Of a DNA stretch of 64,000 nucleotides, positions 52,828-62,049 are shown piece after piece. Below the pieces are notes generated by a model. That model had not been told where the DNA came from. It worked only from the letters and a program-made list of their open reading frames with translations, and searched no databases. Within the stretch, counting starts at the first letter, position 1; each line of letters opens with the position of its first letter. The DNA comes from JBGAHD01 sp044226395 (GTDB taxonomy: Bacteria > Pseudomonadota > Gammaproteobacteria > Xanthomonadales > Ahniellaceae), in the NCBI GenBank assembly GCA_044226395.1, contig JBGAHD010000003.1, positions 124,001-188,000 of the forward strand, written 5' to 3'. Position numbers and translations under genes: made by a program.

Positions 52828-53880
52828 TCATCCGCGCCGAGGCAAAACGACGACCGTAATCTCCTCCCGATCGTGATAGAGCTGACGCGCCCGCACCGTC
52901 CACCCCTGCCGAATCGGCGGCAACATCTCGGCCATACCGTCAAGACACAGCCGAGTCTCCTGCCACCGCTTCTTCATCGGCAACTTCAAATTGAACAGCG
53001 CCGCGCGCGCATGACCCTCGCGCAGCCACTCCCCCATCAACGAAGCGATACGCGACGGCTGCTCCACCATGTCGCACACCACCCAGTCCACGCGCTTGCG
53101 CGGCCGAAAGCGAAAACCGTCCGCGCGCACATGCTCGACCAAACCACTGTCGAGCACATGTTGACGCAACGGCCCATTGTCGACCGCGACCACGCGGATT
53201 GACTTGCGCGCCAACTGCCACGTCCAACCGCCCGGCGCCGCGCCGAGATCCACCGCGCTCATGCCCGGCTTCAACCAGTGTTCGCGCTCGTCGTCATCGA
53301 GCAAGGTCAACCAGGCCTCTTCGATCTTCAGCGCCGAACGACTGGGCGCCTCGTGCGGCAACTTCAAGCGTGGAATGCCCATGCGCCACGGCGCGGTCGT
53401 CGCCGGATCGGCGAGCGCCACCAGCAGATGCGTGCCGGACAGAAAACACAGATGCAAGCGCCGCCGCGCCTTCGCATCGATCAAACCCTGCTTGCGCAAG
53501 GCACCGAGCGCGGCGGCTTCGAAGCTGCGACACAGGCCCTTGAGTTCGGCGCCGACGGTGCTGTCGGGCGTCTCCACCCACAGGTCATTGGCGACGATGC
53601 CTTGCGCGCGCAGCGTTGCGATGACGGGCGTGAGGCGATCGCGCGGATCGAGGTCGCGCAGTTCCGCGATCTCGACCAAGACCTGACGCGAAAAGATCAG
53701 CTCCCGCCACGCCGGCGCCTCGGCTTCACCGCCCTCGAAGGGCGTGAAGCTTGCACGCGCGAAGGCGCTGTCGCGCTCGGCGCGCAGCACCGCCGCGCTG
53801 CCGTGGGCACTGGCCCAGTCTTGCAGTTCGGCGGCGCATTCGGGTTCGAAGCCAGGGCGGCAATAGTGCAGGCAGTTCAT
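52828..53880 (-). CDS. rlmM: 23S rRNA 2'-O-ribose (C2498) methyltransferase
   Basis: 350 residues. N-terminal THUMP-type region (MNCLHYCRPGFEPECAAELQDW) and a C-terminal Rossmann methyltransferase: MSAVDLGAAPGGWTWQLA for SAM binding, RVDWVVCDMVEQPSRIA with catalytic Asp, NLKLPMKKRWQE with the K-D-K-E-type Lys. It modifies C2498 of 23S rRNA in E. coli. The ATG at 53880 fits the family start. It is transcribed towards the hairpin-rich region. Confidence 0.92.
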   Translation of the reverse strand: MNCLHYCRPGFEPECAAELQDWASAHGSAAVLRAERDSAFARASFTPFEGGEAEAPAWRELIFSRQVLVEIAELRDLDPRDRLTPVIATLRAQGIVANDLWVETPDSTVGAELKGLCRSFEAAALGALRKQGLIDAKARRRLHLCFLSGTHLLVALADPATTAPWRMGIPRLKLPHEAPSRSALKIEEAWLTLLDDDEREHWLKPGMSAVDLGAAPGGWTWQLARKSIRVVAVDNGPLRQHVLDSGLVEHVRADGFRFRPRKRVDWVVCDMVEQPSRIASLMGEWLREGHARAALFNLKLPMKKRWQETRLCLDGMAEMLPPIRQGWTVRARQLYHDREEITVVVLPRRG

Positions 53881-54214
53881 GTTTCGGCGATCGCGGAGGC
53901 AGGGCGCACTATGCCGCAACAAGGCCTTGTCGCCCAGGCGTGATCGCGTTGCCAGCGATCGCGCGATCTCCACGCAACGGCTCTGGAACGGACTCGCGCC
54001 CTGGCGCCAGGCCGTGGGGACGATGGCGCGCGCCATCCGGCGTCGACAACGAGACCGCGCTCGCGCGGTCGCTCAGGGAGGAACCACGGGTCGACGCGGG
54101 GCGCGGTCGTGCGCCAGTCGCGTCAGGGTGTCGGGCTCTAGCCTCGCCGCCATCGCCGGACCCGTGACGCGCGCGCGTCCGCCGGCCGCCTTCGTCATTT
54201 CTCGGGAGATCATC
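53881..54214. other. Divergent leader between rlmM and the first S8 protease
   Basis: 334 nt. A longer open frame of the protease extends through it but lacks a signal peptide or conserved features. I see no clear promoter or repeat apart from a CTCAGGGAGGAACC (54073-54086) that only half resembles the operator-like sites. Confidence 0.5.
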
Positions 54215-57200
54215 ATGAAACTGCCTTCGACCCGCGCCGCGCTGCGCGCGGTGGTCGCGAGCGTGAGCGCGTTGAGTGTCGCCAGCGCCATCGCGGCCAG
54301 CCGCATGAGCGACGCGCCAGCGCCCGGCGCGACCAACGCCACCGCCGCGTTACCGCGCGCGCACGTTCGCGACGGTCGCGAAACGCCGCCGACGCGTTCG
54401 CGCGACCTGTACATCGTGCGCCTCGCCGAGCCACCGCTCGCGCTCTACACCGGCAGCGCCGAATCGCTGACCACGCCGCCGCGCGACACCGCGGGTCGCC
54501 TCGACCCGCATGCGCTGGCGAGCACGCGCTATGTCGCGCATCTGCGGCAAGCGCAACAGACCATCGTGGCCAGCATCGCCGCGCGACTGCAGCGTCAAGT
54601 GCTGGTGCGCGCGAGTTTTCAACACGCGCTCAATGCCCTCGTGATGCCGTTGCAGCCGCAGGATGTCGACCTCGTGCGCGCCATGCCTGGCATCGCCGGG
54701 GTCGAGGCCCATCGCGAATATCCGCTGCTCACCGATCGCGGACCCACGCTGATCGGCGCGCCCGCGCTTTGGGGCGGCAACTTGGCCGCGAGCGAAACGA
54801 TCTTCGCCAGCGGCTTCGAAGCCGGTGAACAACGCCCCGCCGCGGGCAATGGCGCGCGCGGCGAGGGCATGGTCGTGGGCATGCTCGACACGGGCATCAA
54901 CTTCGCCAACCGCGCCTTCGCCGCGGTCGGTGACGATGGCTACACGCACGCCAATCCGCTCGGCGCGGACAACTATCTGGGCACCTGCGCCAAGGGTCAG
55001 GTCGATTCGGGGCGCTGCAATGCCAAGGTGTTCGGCGCCTATGACTTCGTGTGCGGCGCGCCCGGCGATGTTTGCCTCGAGGATGGCGTCACCGAAACGC
55101 CCGGCGCGGAAGACGACGAAGGCCACGGCTCGCACACCGCCAGCACGGTCGCCGGCAATGCGCGCGTCGGAATGTACCGCGGCAATGCATTCAATCTTTC
55201 GGGCGTGGCGCCGCACGCGAACCTCGTCGCGTTCGACGTGTGCTACATCAACCCGTCGACCCAGCGCGGGTCGTGCCCCAGCGTCTCGTTGGTGGCGGCG
55301 GTTGATCAGGCGGTCGCCGATGGCGTGGTCGATACGATCAGCTATTCGATCGGCGGCGGTTCGCAGCCGTGGGACGAATCCGTGTCGCTCGCTTTCCTCG
55401 GCGCGGCGGAAGCGGGCATCTTCATCGCTGCCGCGGCGGGCAATGATGGTCCCGATCCCGGGTTCGTCGAACACAACGAACCATGGGTGACCACGGTCGG
55501 CGCGTCCACGCACGATCGTGGCGGCATCGAGTTCAAGCTCGACGTCACCGGTCCCGGCACGCCGCCGGCGAATGTGCGCGATGTGGTCTTGTCGCTGGGC
55601 ACGGCGGGTTCCGATTTCACGAGCGCGTTGCCGCCGTCGACGCCCTTGATCGTGAGCCCCGGCTATCTCGCGAATCTCTTGGTCGGCAATGACGGCTGTA
55701 ATCCGTTTCCCGCGGGTACATTCGCGGGCGGCATCGCGGTACTGCGACGCGGTGCTTGCACCTTCGTGGTCAAGGCCACGAACGCGCGCAATGCCGGCGC
55801 GCTCGCCGCGATCATGGTCAACTCCAACACTGCCGGGCTTTCGCCTTCAGGCACGACGGGGCAGCCGGATCTGCCGGTGTTCGGCGTGTCCTCGATCGTG
55901 GGCACGGCGCTGCGCGCCTTCGCGCAAGCCAATGGCGGCGCGACCGCGCGCATCGACTATCCCGCGACCATCACGAGTGCGGTCGCCGATGTCGTCGCCG
56001 ATTTCAGTTCGCGCGGACCGGCCAGTGTCGACGTGATGAAGCCCGACATCACCGCGCCGGGCGTCGACATTCTCGCTGCTGACGCTGGTGACGCCGATGC
56101 AGTCGCCTTGCTCGATGGCACCTCGATGGCGACGCCGCATGTCGCGGGCGCGAGCCTGTTGATTCGTCAGCTGCATCCGGACTGGACGCCCGCCGAGATC
56201 AAGTCCGCGCTGCTGATGACCGCGAATCACGAGCACCTCGACACCTCGGACGGTCAGCCCGCGACACCGTTCGATCGCGGCAGCGGTCGCGCGCAAGTCG
56301 ATCGCGCCGCGCGCGCCGGTTTGGTGATGCGCTCGGGCACGCTCGAGTATCTGCAAGGCAATCCCGCATTGACCGGCGCGGCCGCGTCGACGATCAATCT
56401 GCCCAGCCTCAAGCGCGACGATTGCACCGCGCGCTGCGTGTTCACGCGGCGCGTGCGCAATCCCGGCACCGAGCCGATCACGTGGCGCGCCGAGGTGGTT
56501 GGCTTGAGCGGCGACGTCTCGCCCGCGACGTTCACGCTGGCGCCGGGTCTCACGCGCGCGCTGACGATCTCGGTCGACACGACGACACTCGCAGCCAACA
56601 CCCACGGCTTCGGCGAAGTCGTGCTGACCGCGCTCGATAGCCGGCACGATCCGCTGCATTGGCCTGTGGCTTTGCGCCGCGCGCCGGCGAGAATCGCGGT
56701 TACGCCGCAAGCCTTGCTGCTGACGCAGGCCGCGGACACGGTCGAGACCGTCGATCTGCGCATCGCCAATACCGGCGGTGATCCTCTGCACTGGGATCTG
56801 CCGATCTCGGGGTCGCGCGATGTCGTGGTGTTGAACAATCGCTCGACCGATCAGAGCGGTTTCGCGTCGACCTTGTTCCAGGGCCGCGCGCCAGAGCCCA
56901 CGGGCTTCTACACCGCCGAGGACCTCACGCCGCTGGCGCCCGCGACGGTGACGCGGATTTCGGTGCCCGGTTTCGTGCTTGATGCCTTTGATCTGCAGGA
57001 CGCGGGCGCGACCAGCGTGACGTTCAAGCTCTATCGCTCGATCGGCGTGCCCGCCGGCAATCCCGAGCAAGGCGACGCGGGCGAGGTGTACAGCTGCACG
57101 CGCGAACTCACGGGCGATGGCAGTGGTGGCTTCGTGATCGAAGGCTTTTTCGTGCTGCAAACCTTGACGCTCGATCTGGCCACGGCCGCCGCGACCGGAT

Positions 57201-57625
57201 GCGCCGAACCGCCGCGACTCGAAGCGCAGCCGTATTGGCTGTCGGTGCAGGTCGCGGTCGCGGGCGATACAGATGGGCCCGCGTGGTACCACTTCTTGAG
57301 CCTCGATCACGACGGCGCCACCGGCCACTTCATCGCGCCGCGCGATGCTACGCTGGGTCCGTCGATCTGGACGAGTCTCGCGAGCGTGTCGACGCGTCTG
57401 GACTTCGCCGCGCGCGTCGAAGGCATCGTCGACTGCGAACTGCCGTCATGGATCGACACCGGCATCACCGCGGGCACCACGGCCTCGGGCGAGAGCACGG
57501 TCGTGACCTACGACGTCAACACGCAAGGCTTGAGCGCGGGGCTGCACCGCGCGCATGTGTGCGTGAGCAGCGACGACACGAATCGGCCCAGCTTCGTGGT
57601 GCCTATCGAGCTTCTCGTCGAATAG
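54215..57625 (+). CDS. Secreted S8 (subtilisin-like) serine protease, paralogue 1
   Basis: 1136 residues. The signal region (TRAALRAVVASVSALSVASAIAA) precedes a prodomain (YIVRLAEPPLALYTG). The catalytic triad is Asp225 (MLDTGINF), His304 (GHGSHTAST) and Ser637 (DGTSMATPHVAG), with the oxyanion Asn in AAAAGNDG. A PA domain (GCNPFPAGTFAGGIAVLRRGACTF) is inserted between His and Ser. The C-terminus is made of beta-sandwich/Ig-like regions. Residues 196-202 are IFASGFE, in an insertion of about 20 residues that the second paralogue lacks at this point. GGGAG precedes the ATG at 54215. The gene ends in a hairpin. Confidence 0.86.
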   Translation: MKLPSTRAALRAVVASVSALSVASAIAASRMSDAPAPGATNATAALPRAHVRDGRETPPTRSRDLYIVRLAEPPLALYTGSAESLTTPPRDTAGRLDPHALASTRYVAHLRQAQQTIVASIAARLQRQVLVRASFQHALNALVMPLQPQDVDLVRAMPGIAGVEAHREYPLLTDRGPTLIGAPALWGGNLAASETIFASGFEAGEQRPAAGNGARGEGMVVGMLDTGINFANRAFAAVGDDGYTHANPLGADNYLGTCAKGQVDSGRCNAKVFGAYDFVCGAPGDVCLEDGVTETPGAEDDEGHGSHTASTVAGNARVGMYRGNAFNLSGVAPHANLVAFDVCYINPSTQRGSCPSVSLVAAVDQAVADGVVDTISYSIGGGSQPWDESVSLAFLGAAEAGIFIAAAAGNDGPDPGFVEHNEPWVTTVGASTHDRGGIEFKLDVTGPGTPPANVRDVVLSLGTAGSDFTSALPPSTPLIVSPGYLANLLVGNDGCNPFPAGTFAGGIAVLRRGACTFVVKATNARNAGALAAIMVNSNTAGLSPSGTTGQPDLPVFGVSSIVGTALRAFAQANGGATARIDYPATITSAVADVVADFSSRGPASVDVMKPDITAPGVDILAADAGDADAVALLDGTSMATPHVAGASLLIRQLHPDWTPAEIKSALLMTANHEHLDTSDGQPATPFDRGSGRAQVDRAARAGLVMRSGTLEYLQGNPALTGAAASTINLPSLKRDDCTARCVFTRRVRNPGTEPITWRAEVVGLSGDVSPATFTLAPGLTRALTISVDTTTLAANTHGFGEVVLTALDSRHDPLHWPVALRRAPARIAVTPQALLLTQAADTVETVDLRIANTGGDPLHWDLPISGSRDVVVLNNRSTDQSGFASTLFQGRAPEPTGFYTAEDLTPLAPATVTRISVPGFVLDAFDLQDAGATSVTFKLYRSIGVPAGNPEQGDAGEVYSCTRELTGDGSGGFVIEGFFVLQTLTLDLATAAATGCAEPPRLEAQPYWLSVQVAVAGDTDGPAWYHFLSLDHDGATGHFIAPRDATLGPSIWTSLASVSTRLDFAARVEGIVDCELPSWIDTGITAGTTASGESTVVTYDVNTQGLSAGLHRAHVCVSSDDTNRPSFVVPIELLVE

Positions 57626-57642
57626 GTTGATGTGTTTCATGA

Positions 57643-57673
57643 CGAGTGGCCCGCGCAAGTGGGCCCCTCGTTT
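57643..57673 (+). terminator. Weak Rho-independent terminator
   Basis: CGAG-T-GGCCC and GGGCC-C-CTCG arms with one mismatch enclose an 8-nt loop and are followed by TTTC. Confidence 0.45.
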
Positions 57674-58005
57674 CACCGCCCGATGACCTCGCGTCATTGC
57701 GCTGACCGCGTCAGCAACTTTCACACTCCCGGTCGTGCATCGAGCCCGTCGCGCGCGATAGCCTCGGTGGTTCCATCGCGATGCGCTTCAGTCGCCACGC
57801 GAGCCCTCAGTCCAGAACCAAATCGCATAAGCCCCCGCGATACAACGCCATATCGTCGTTAGCCAACGCGTCGCCCGCGACCGCGCTGTCAGCGGTGCTC
57901 TTCATTTCTGTGTAGGCCACATCAAGGCCCAATCGCACGTGGCCATGCGTGATTCATGCGCGCGGCCATGCATCGCAGCGATGCTGCGCGACAGCAATCA
58001 AACGC

Positions 58006-58062
58006 GCGTTGGCGCGCCCGTCGAGATGATGACCTGCGCCTCATTGCGAGGCGCGCCAACGC
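58006..58062. repeat. 13-nt perfect inverted repeat
   Basis: GCGTTGGCGCGCC (58006-58018) and GGCGCGCCAACGC (58050-58062) flank 31 nt, about 130 nt before the ATG of the second protease; it could be a leader hairpin or a protein-binding site. Confidence 0.55.
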
Positions 58063-58191
58063 TCACTACTATCCGAACGCCCTTGCAGAAGGGCGACCAG
58101 ACCATCACGAGAACGATCGCGCGGACGGAGGTGCAGACCCGCACGCGCAGCCGATCGTTTCCTCTAGACCCACGTAGGGAGGGGTGTTTCC

Positions 58192-61100
58192 ATGAAATCC
58201 GTGCTCAAAAAGCACGCACTGAGCGTCGCCGTCGCCGGCGTCTGTGCGTTGGCTTCGGCCAGTGCCTCCGCAGCCACCCGGCTGACGGTCGCTCATGCGA
58301 TCAATCACGTCGCGCTCGCAGCGACGGGTGATGTCTCCGAAGTGGGTGGCGTCGTCGACGCCAGCACCCGGCAGATGTACATCATCGGCCTGAAGGAAGC
58401 GCCGCTGGCGCTGTACGCGGGTGGCACCAATGGCCTGTCCGCGCCGCCGCGTCGCGCCGATGGCAAGCTCGACGTCAAGTCCGCGGCATCGCTTGCCTAC
58501 GTGGCGCATCTGCAATCCGCGCAGAATGCCTTCATGGCCAACGTCGGCTCGCTGCTCGGTCGCGAGATCAAGCCGGCGCGTCCGTTCTTCCAGTTCCAGC
58601 ACGCCTTCAACGGCATGGTGCTCGAGCTGACCGTCGATGAAGCCATGCGCCTGCAGAAGCATCCGCAGGTCGCGCTCGTCGAGGGCTACAAGGAAGAAGT
58701 GCAGAACACCGATGCCGGTCCGGCCTGGATCGGCGCGCCGACCATTTGGGACGGTTCCAATGTCCCCGGCTCGCTCGCCTCGCGTGGCGCCGGCGTCGTG
58801 GTCGGCATCATCGACAGCGGCATCAACATCGGCAGTCCCTCGTTCGCGACGACCGACATCGATGGCTACACGCACGTCAATCCGCTGGGCACGGGCGTGT
58901 TCCTGGGCTGGTGCGATCCGGCCAACCCCAATCACGTGAACGGCCGCGACGAGTGCACCGACAAGTTGATCGGTGGCTGGGACTTCATGGATTCCATCGT
59001 CCCCTCCGGCGGCCAGGAAGCGCCGGGCTTCGAGGACGGCAATGGTCACGGCTCGCATACCGCGTCGACCGTGGCGGGCAATCGCCGCAACGCCACCTTC
59101 GTCGGCGCCAATGCCGTGATCTCGGGCGTGGCGCCGCGCGCCAATGTCATCGCCTATGACGCGTGCTACACCACGGCCGCGGGTCAGGGCACTTGCCCGA
59201 ACACGGCGCTGCTGGCCTCGATCAATCAGGTCGTGGCCGATGGCATCGTCGATGTCGTGAACTACTCGATCAGCGGTGGTACGTCGCCGTGGACCGACTC
59301 GGTCTCGCAAGGTTTCCTCGCAGCGCAGAACGCGGGCACCTTCGTCGCCGCCTCGGCCGGCAACGGCACGGCGCCGGTGGCCGCGGGTTCGACCAATCAC
59401 GTCGAGCCCTGGGTCACGACGGTCGCCGCGTCGACGCACAACCGCGCGTTCTTCGGCAATCTCTTCAGCGTGACCGCGCCCGCGTCGCCGCCGGCGAACG
59501 CGGTCAACGTGCCGCTGAAGCCCGGCGCGGCGCCGCCGTACATCGCGGCCTCGATTCCGCCGAGCACGCCGTTGATCGAAAGCCCGAACTTCAACAGCGC
59601 CACCAATAACGACGGTTGCACCGCGTTCGCGGCCAACACCTTCCAGCGCGCGGGCACGCCCGGCATCGCGCTGATTCACTGGACGGCGGGCACCAGCGCG
59701 TGCGGCACCATCGCGCGCGTCAACGCGGCGGCGGCGGGCGGCGCGGCGGCGGTGATCCTGATGGCCGACGTGCCGCTCAACGCGGCCGCTGGCGGCACCG
59801 TGCCGGCCTACGTGCTGGAGAACGCGGCGCAGATCAGCGCGATCCGCTCGCATCTGGCCACCAGCCCCGGCACGGCCACGGCGGGGATTCAGTTCCCCGG
59901 TCAGGGCTTCCCGGGCACGCCCGATGTGATGGCGGACTTCAGCCTGCTCGGTCCGAGCACGCTCAACCTGCTCAAGCCCGACGTGACCGCGCCCGGCGTG
60001 AACATCCTGGCCACGGTCAATCGCTGGCCCTTGCCGGCCGGCCCGGTCAATCCGGCGCTCAATCCGGTGGTGGGCTTGAACAGCGGCACCTCGATGTCCT
60101 CGCCGCACGTGGCCGGTTCGGCCGCGCTGCTGCGCGCGATCAATCGCTCGTGGACGCCGACCCAGATCAAGACCGCGCTGGTCAGCACCGGCGTCACGGC
60201 GAATGTGTTCAAGCCCAACGGCACCACGCCGTCCGATCCGTTCAACCGCGGTGGCGGTCGCGTGGATCTGACGCGCGCGGCGAAGGTTGGCCTGGTCATG
60301 GACGAGACGGGGGCCAACTTCACGGCGGCCAATCCGGCCAATGGCGGCTCGCCGCAGAACTTGAATCTGCCGAGCTTCCAGAACACCGCGTGCGTCGGCA
60401 CGTGCTCGTTCCCGCGTACCTTGCGCAGCACGCGCACGGCGCCGGTGCAGTGGACGGCCACGGTCACCGGCTTGCCGGCGGGCGCGGGCACGTTGACGCC
60501 GTCGACCTTCACCGTGGCGAACTCGGCCACGCAGGCGGTGACGCTCAACATCGACTCGACGCTGTTGACGGCGGGCTCGTTCGCCTTCGGTGAACTGGTG
60601 CTCACGCCCAACAACGCGACGATTCCGGTGCAGCGCTTCCCGATTGCCGTGCGTCCCAGCGGCCCCGACATCGCGGTGAGCAATACCGCGGGCATCACCG
60701 TCAGCGCCGCGGCGGGCACCACGACCACGTCGACCATCAACGTGTCCAACACCGGCAATCCGACGATCAACTGGTCGCTGGGTTCGGGCGCGCAGGCCGC
60801 GCGTCTGCTCGACCAGCCGGTCGCGTTGGGCAACGGCTTCATCTCCGCGCGGTTCGCGGGCGCCACGCCGGCCAACACGGGCACGTACGTCGCCGATGAC
60901 GTGAATCTGCTCACCTCGGCCACCATCACCTCGGTGTCCGCGGGCGGCTTCATCCTGCCCTCGACCAGCGCGTTGACGGCGGCCACCGCGATCAACGTCA
61001 ATGTGTTCGCCGACAACGGCGGCGTGCCCGCCGGCGCGCCGGAAGGTTTCGGCGCGGCGCCGGTGTATGCGTTCAGCGCGGCGGCTAACGCCACGGGCAT

Positions 61101-61650
61101 CAGCGTGGCTGGCAACAACATCGCCATTGACCTCGTCGCTGCTGGCGCGCCGGCGTTGAACCTGCCGGCCGGTCGCTTCTGGATCACGGTGTGGCCGAAC
61201 CTGCCGGGCACCGGCAGTGGCGGCACGGGTAATCCGTTGTGGGCGTGGCGCATCAATGGCGTGGGCACGCCGACCTCGGGCCTAGCACCGCAGATCATCA
61301 CCCCGGCCGCGGCTTCGCCGGCGTGGGCCGTGCCGACGTTGGCCAGCGCGCCTGGTCCGGGTCCGGCCTCGGGATTCACCGCCATCGTCGGCGGCAGCCC
61401 GGTCTGCGGCGCGAGCTACGTTACCGCCGACGTCAACAGCGGCACGCTGGGCGCCACCGCCTCGCAACCCGTGGTGCTGACCTTCGACGCGACGTCGCTC
61501 GCCGCCGGCACCTACACGGGCTACGTGTGCGTGCTGTCCAACGGCACCGATCCCGACGAGCCGAACACGCTCGTGCCGTACACCTTCACGGTGACGGCGC
61601 CGCTGAGCGAGAACGTGTTCGCCGACGGCTTCGAGGATGCCATCAACTGA
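58192..61650 (+). CDS. Secreted S8 (subtilisin-like) serine protease, paralogue 2
   Basis: 1152 residues. Signal peptide MKSVLKKHALSVAVAGVCA, prodomain YIIGLKEAPLALYAGG, and triad Asp208 (IIDSGINIG), His286 (GHGSHTAST) and Ser634 (SGTSMSSPHVAGS), with Asn in ASAGNG. A PA-type insertion is present between His and Ser. Same domain order as the first protease and similar throughout, so the two arose by tandem duplication. The C-terminus ends NVFADGFEDAIN, with the shared tag. The ribosome-binding site GGGAGGGG is strong. A 9-bp terminator follows. Confidence 0.88.
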   Translation: MKSVLKKHALSVAVAGVCALASASASAATRLTVAHAINHVALAATGDVSEVGGVVDASTRQMYIIGLKEAPLALYAGGTNGLSAPPRRADGKLDVKSAASLAYVAHLQSAQNAFMANVGSLLGREIKPARPFFQFQHAFNGMVLELTVDEAMRLQKHPQVALVEGYKEEVQNTDAGPAWIGAPTIWDGSNVPGSLASRGAGVVVGIIDSGINIGSPSFATTDIDGYTHVNPLGTGVFLGWCDPANPNHVNGRDECTDKLIGGWDFMDSIVPSGGQEAPGFEDGNGHGSHTASTVAGNRRNATFVGANAVISGVAPRANVIAYDACYTTAAGQGTCPNTALLASINQVVADGIVDVVNYSISGGTSPWTDSVSQGFLAAQNAGTFVAASAGNGTAPVAAGSTNHVEPWVTTVAASTHNRAFFGNLFSVTAPASPPANAVNVPLKPGAAPPYIAASIPPSTPLIESPNFNSATNNDGCTAFAANTFQRAGTPGIALIHWTAGTSACGTIARVNAAAAGGAAAVILMADVPLNAAAGGTVPAYVLENAAQISAIRSHLATSPGTATAGIQFPGQGFPGTPDVMADFSLLGPSTLNLLKPDVTAPGVNILATVNRWPLPAGPVNPALNPVVGLNSGTSMSSPHVAGSAALLRAINRSWTPTQIKTALVSTGVTANVFKPNGTTPSDPFNRGGGRVDLTRAAKVGLVMDETGANFTAANPANGGSPQNLNLPSFQNTACVGTCSFPRTLRSTRTAPVQWTATVTGLPAGAGTLTPSTFTVANSATQAVTLNIDSTLLTAGSFAFGELVLTPNNATIPVQRFPIAVRPSGPDIAVSNTAGITVSAAAGTTTTSTINVSNTGNPTINWSLGSGAQAARLLDQPVALGNGFISARFAGATPANTGTYVADDVNLLTSATITSVSAGGFILPSTSALTAATAINVNVFADNGGVPAGAPEGFGAAPVYAFSAAANATGISVAGNNIAIDLVAAGAPALNLPAGRFWITVWPNLPGTGSGGTGNPLWAWRINGVGTPTSGLAPQIITPAAASPAWAVPTLASAPGPGPASGFTAIVGGSPVCGASYVTADVNSGTLGATASQPVVLTFDATSLAAGTYTGYVCVLSNGTDPDEPNTLVPYTFTVTAPLSENVFADGFEDAIN

Positions 61651-61672
61651 TCGAACGGCAATCGCGTTCGAT
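61650..61672 (+). other. Small hairpin overlapping the protease stop
   Basis: ATCGAACG (61650-61657) and CGTTCGAT (61665-61672) pair over 8 nt with a 7-nt loop just after the gene end. Confidence 0.6.
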
Positions 61673-62049
61673 GTGAAGGGGAAGGGCGCAGCGATGCGCC
61701 CTTTCTCTTTTGCGGGGGTCGGAGAACGTGGCGGTTTGTCTGACTCTGTTTGGAAGTTCCTGGATTCTGCGCGATCAGCGACATTCGAACTAAGGCGCGC
61801 GCGTGTATCGAACTCGCGTCTTTCGCTTTGGATCCCCGCGATCAAGCCGTCGTCACGCCGGCGAAAGCCGACGGGCCTCGCCTTTTGTCGCGCCACGACG
61901 CAAAACGCTTGCGACCGTACCCGAATCGCTGCTATTTCCACTCGATCGCGAGACATGTCTCCACCCCGAGCTGCGGTCGTACCCAGGTTTCCCGCGAACG
62001 ACTATTCGGGACTCGTAGCTCTCCCCATTCATCACGGAGCGATGCACCC
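61651..62049. other. Gap between protease 2 and the TPR gene
   Basis: 399 nt. After the terminator the DNA seems less GC-rich. An open frame runs through it but without gene-like features; the remainder shows nothing I can name. A GGAG lies before the next ATG. Confidence 0.5.
61682..61711 (+). terminator. Rho-independent terminator of protease 2
   Basis: AAGGGCGCA (61682-61690), loop GCGA, TGCGCCCTT (61695-61703) and TCTCTTTT. Confidence 0.9.

Larger units (their letters stand above)
57626..58191. other. Intergenic region between the two proteases
   Basis: 566 nt. It holds a stem CGAG/GGCCC...GGGCC/CTCG (57643-57670) with a T-rich end, a likely weak terminator of paralogue 1. Further on are a palindrome GCATCGC-A-GCGATGC (57970-57984) and a perfect 13-nt inverted repeat (58006-58018 and 58050-58062, 31-nt spacer). 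The next gene has a strong GGGAGGGG ribosome-binding site. No gene is credible. Confidence 0.6.

Noticed and set aside
58192..61650. PEP-CTERM or LPXTG-type sorting signal
   Set aside because: The C-terminus lacks a hydrophobic helix and a basic tail.
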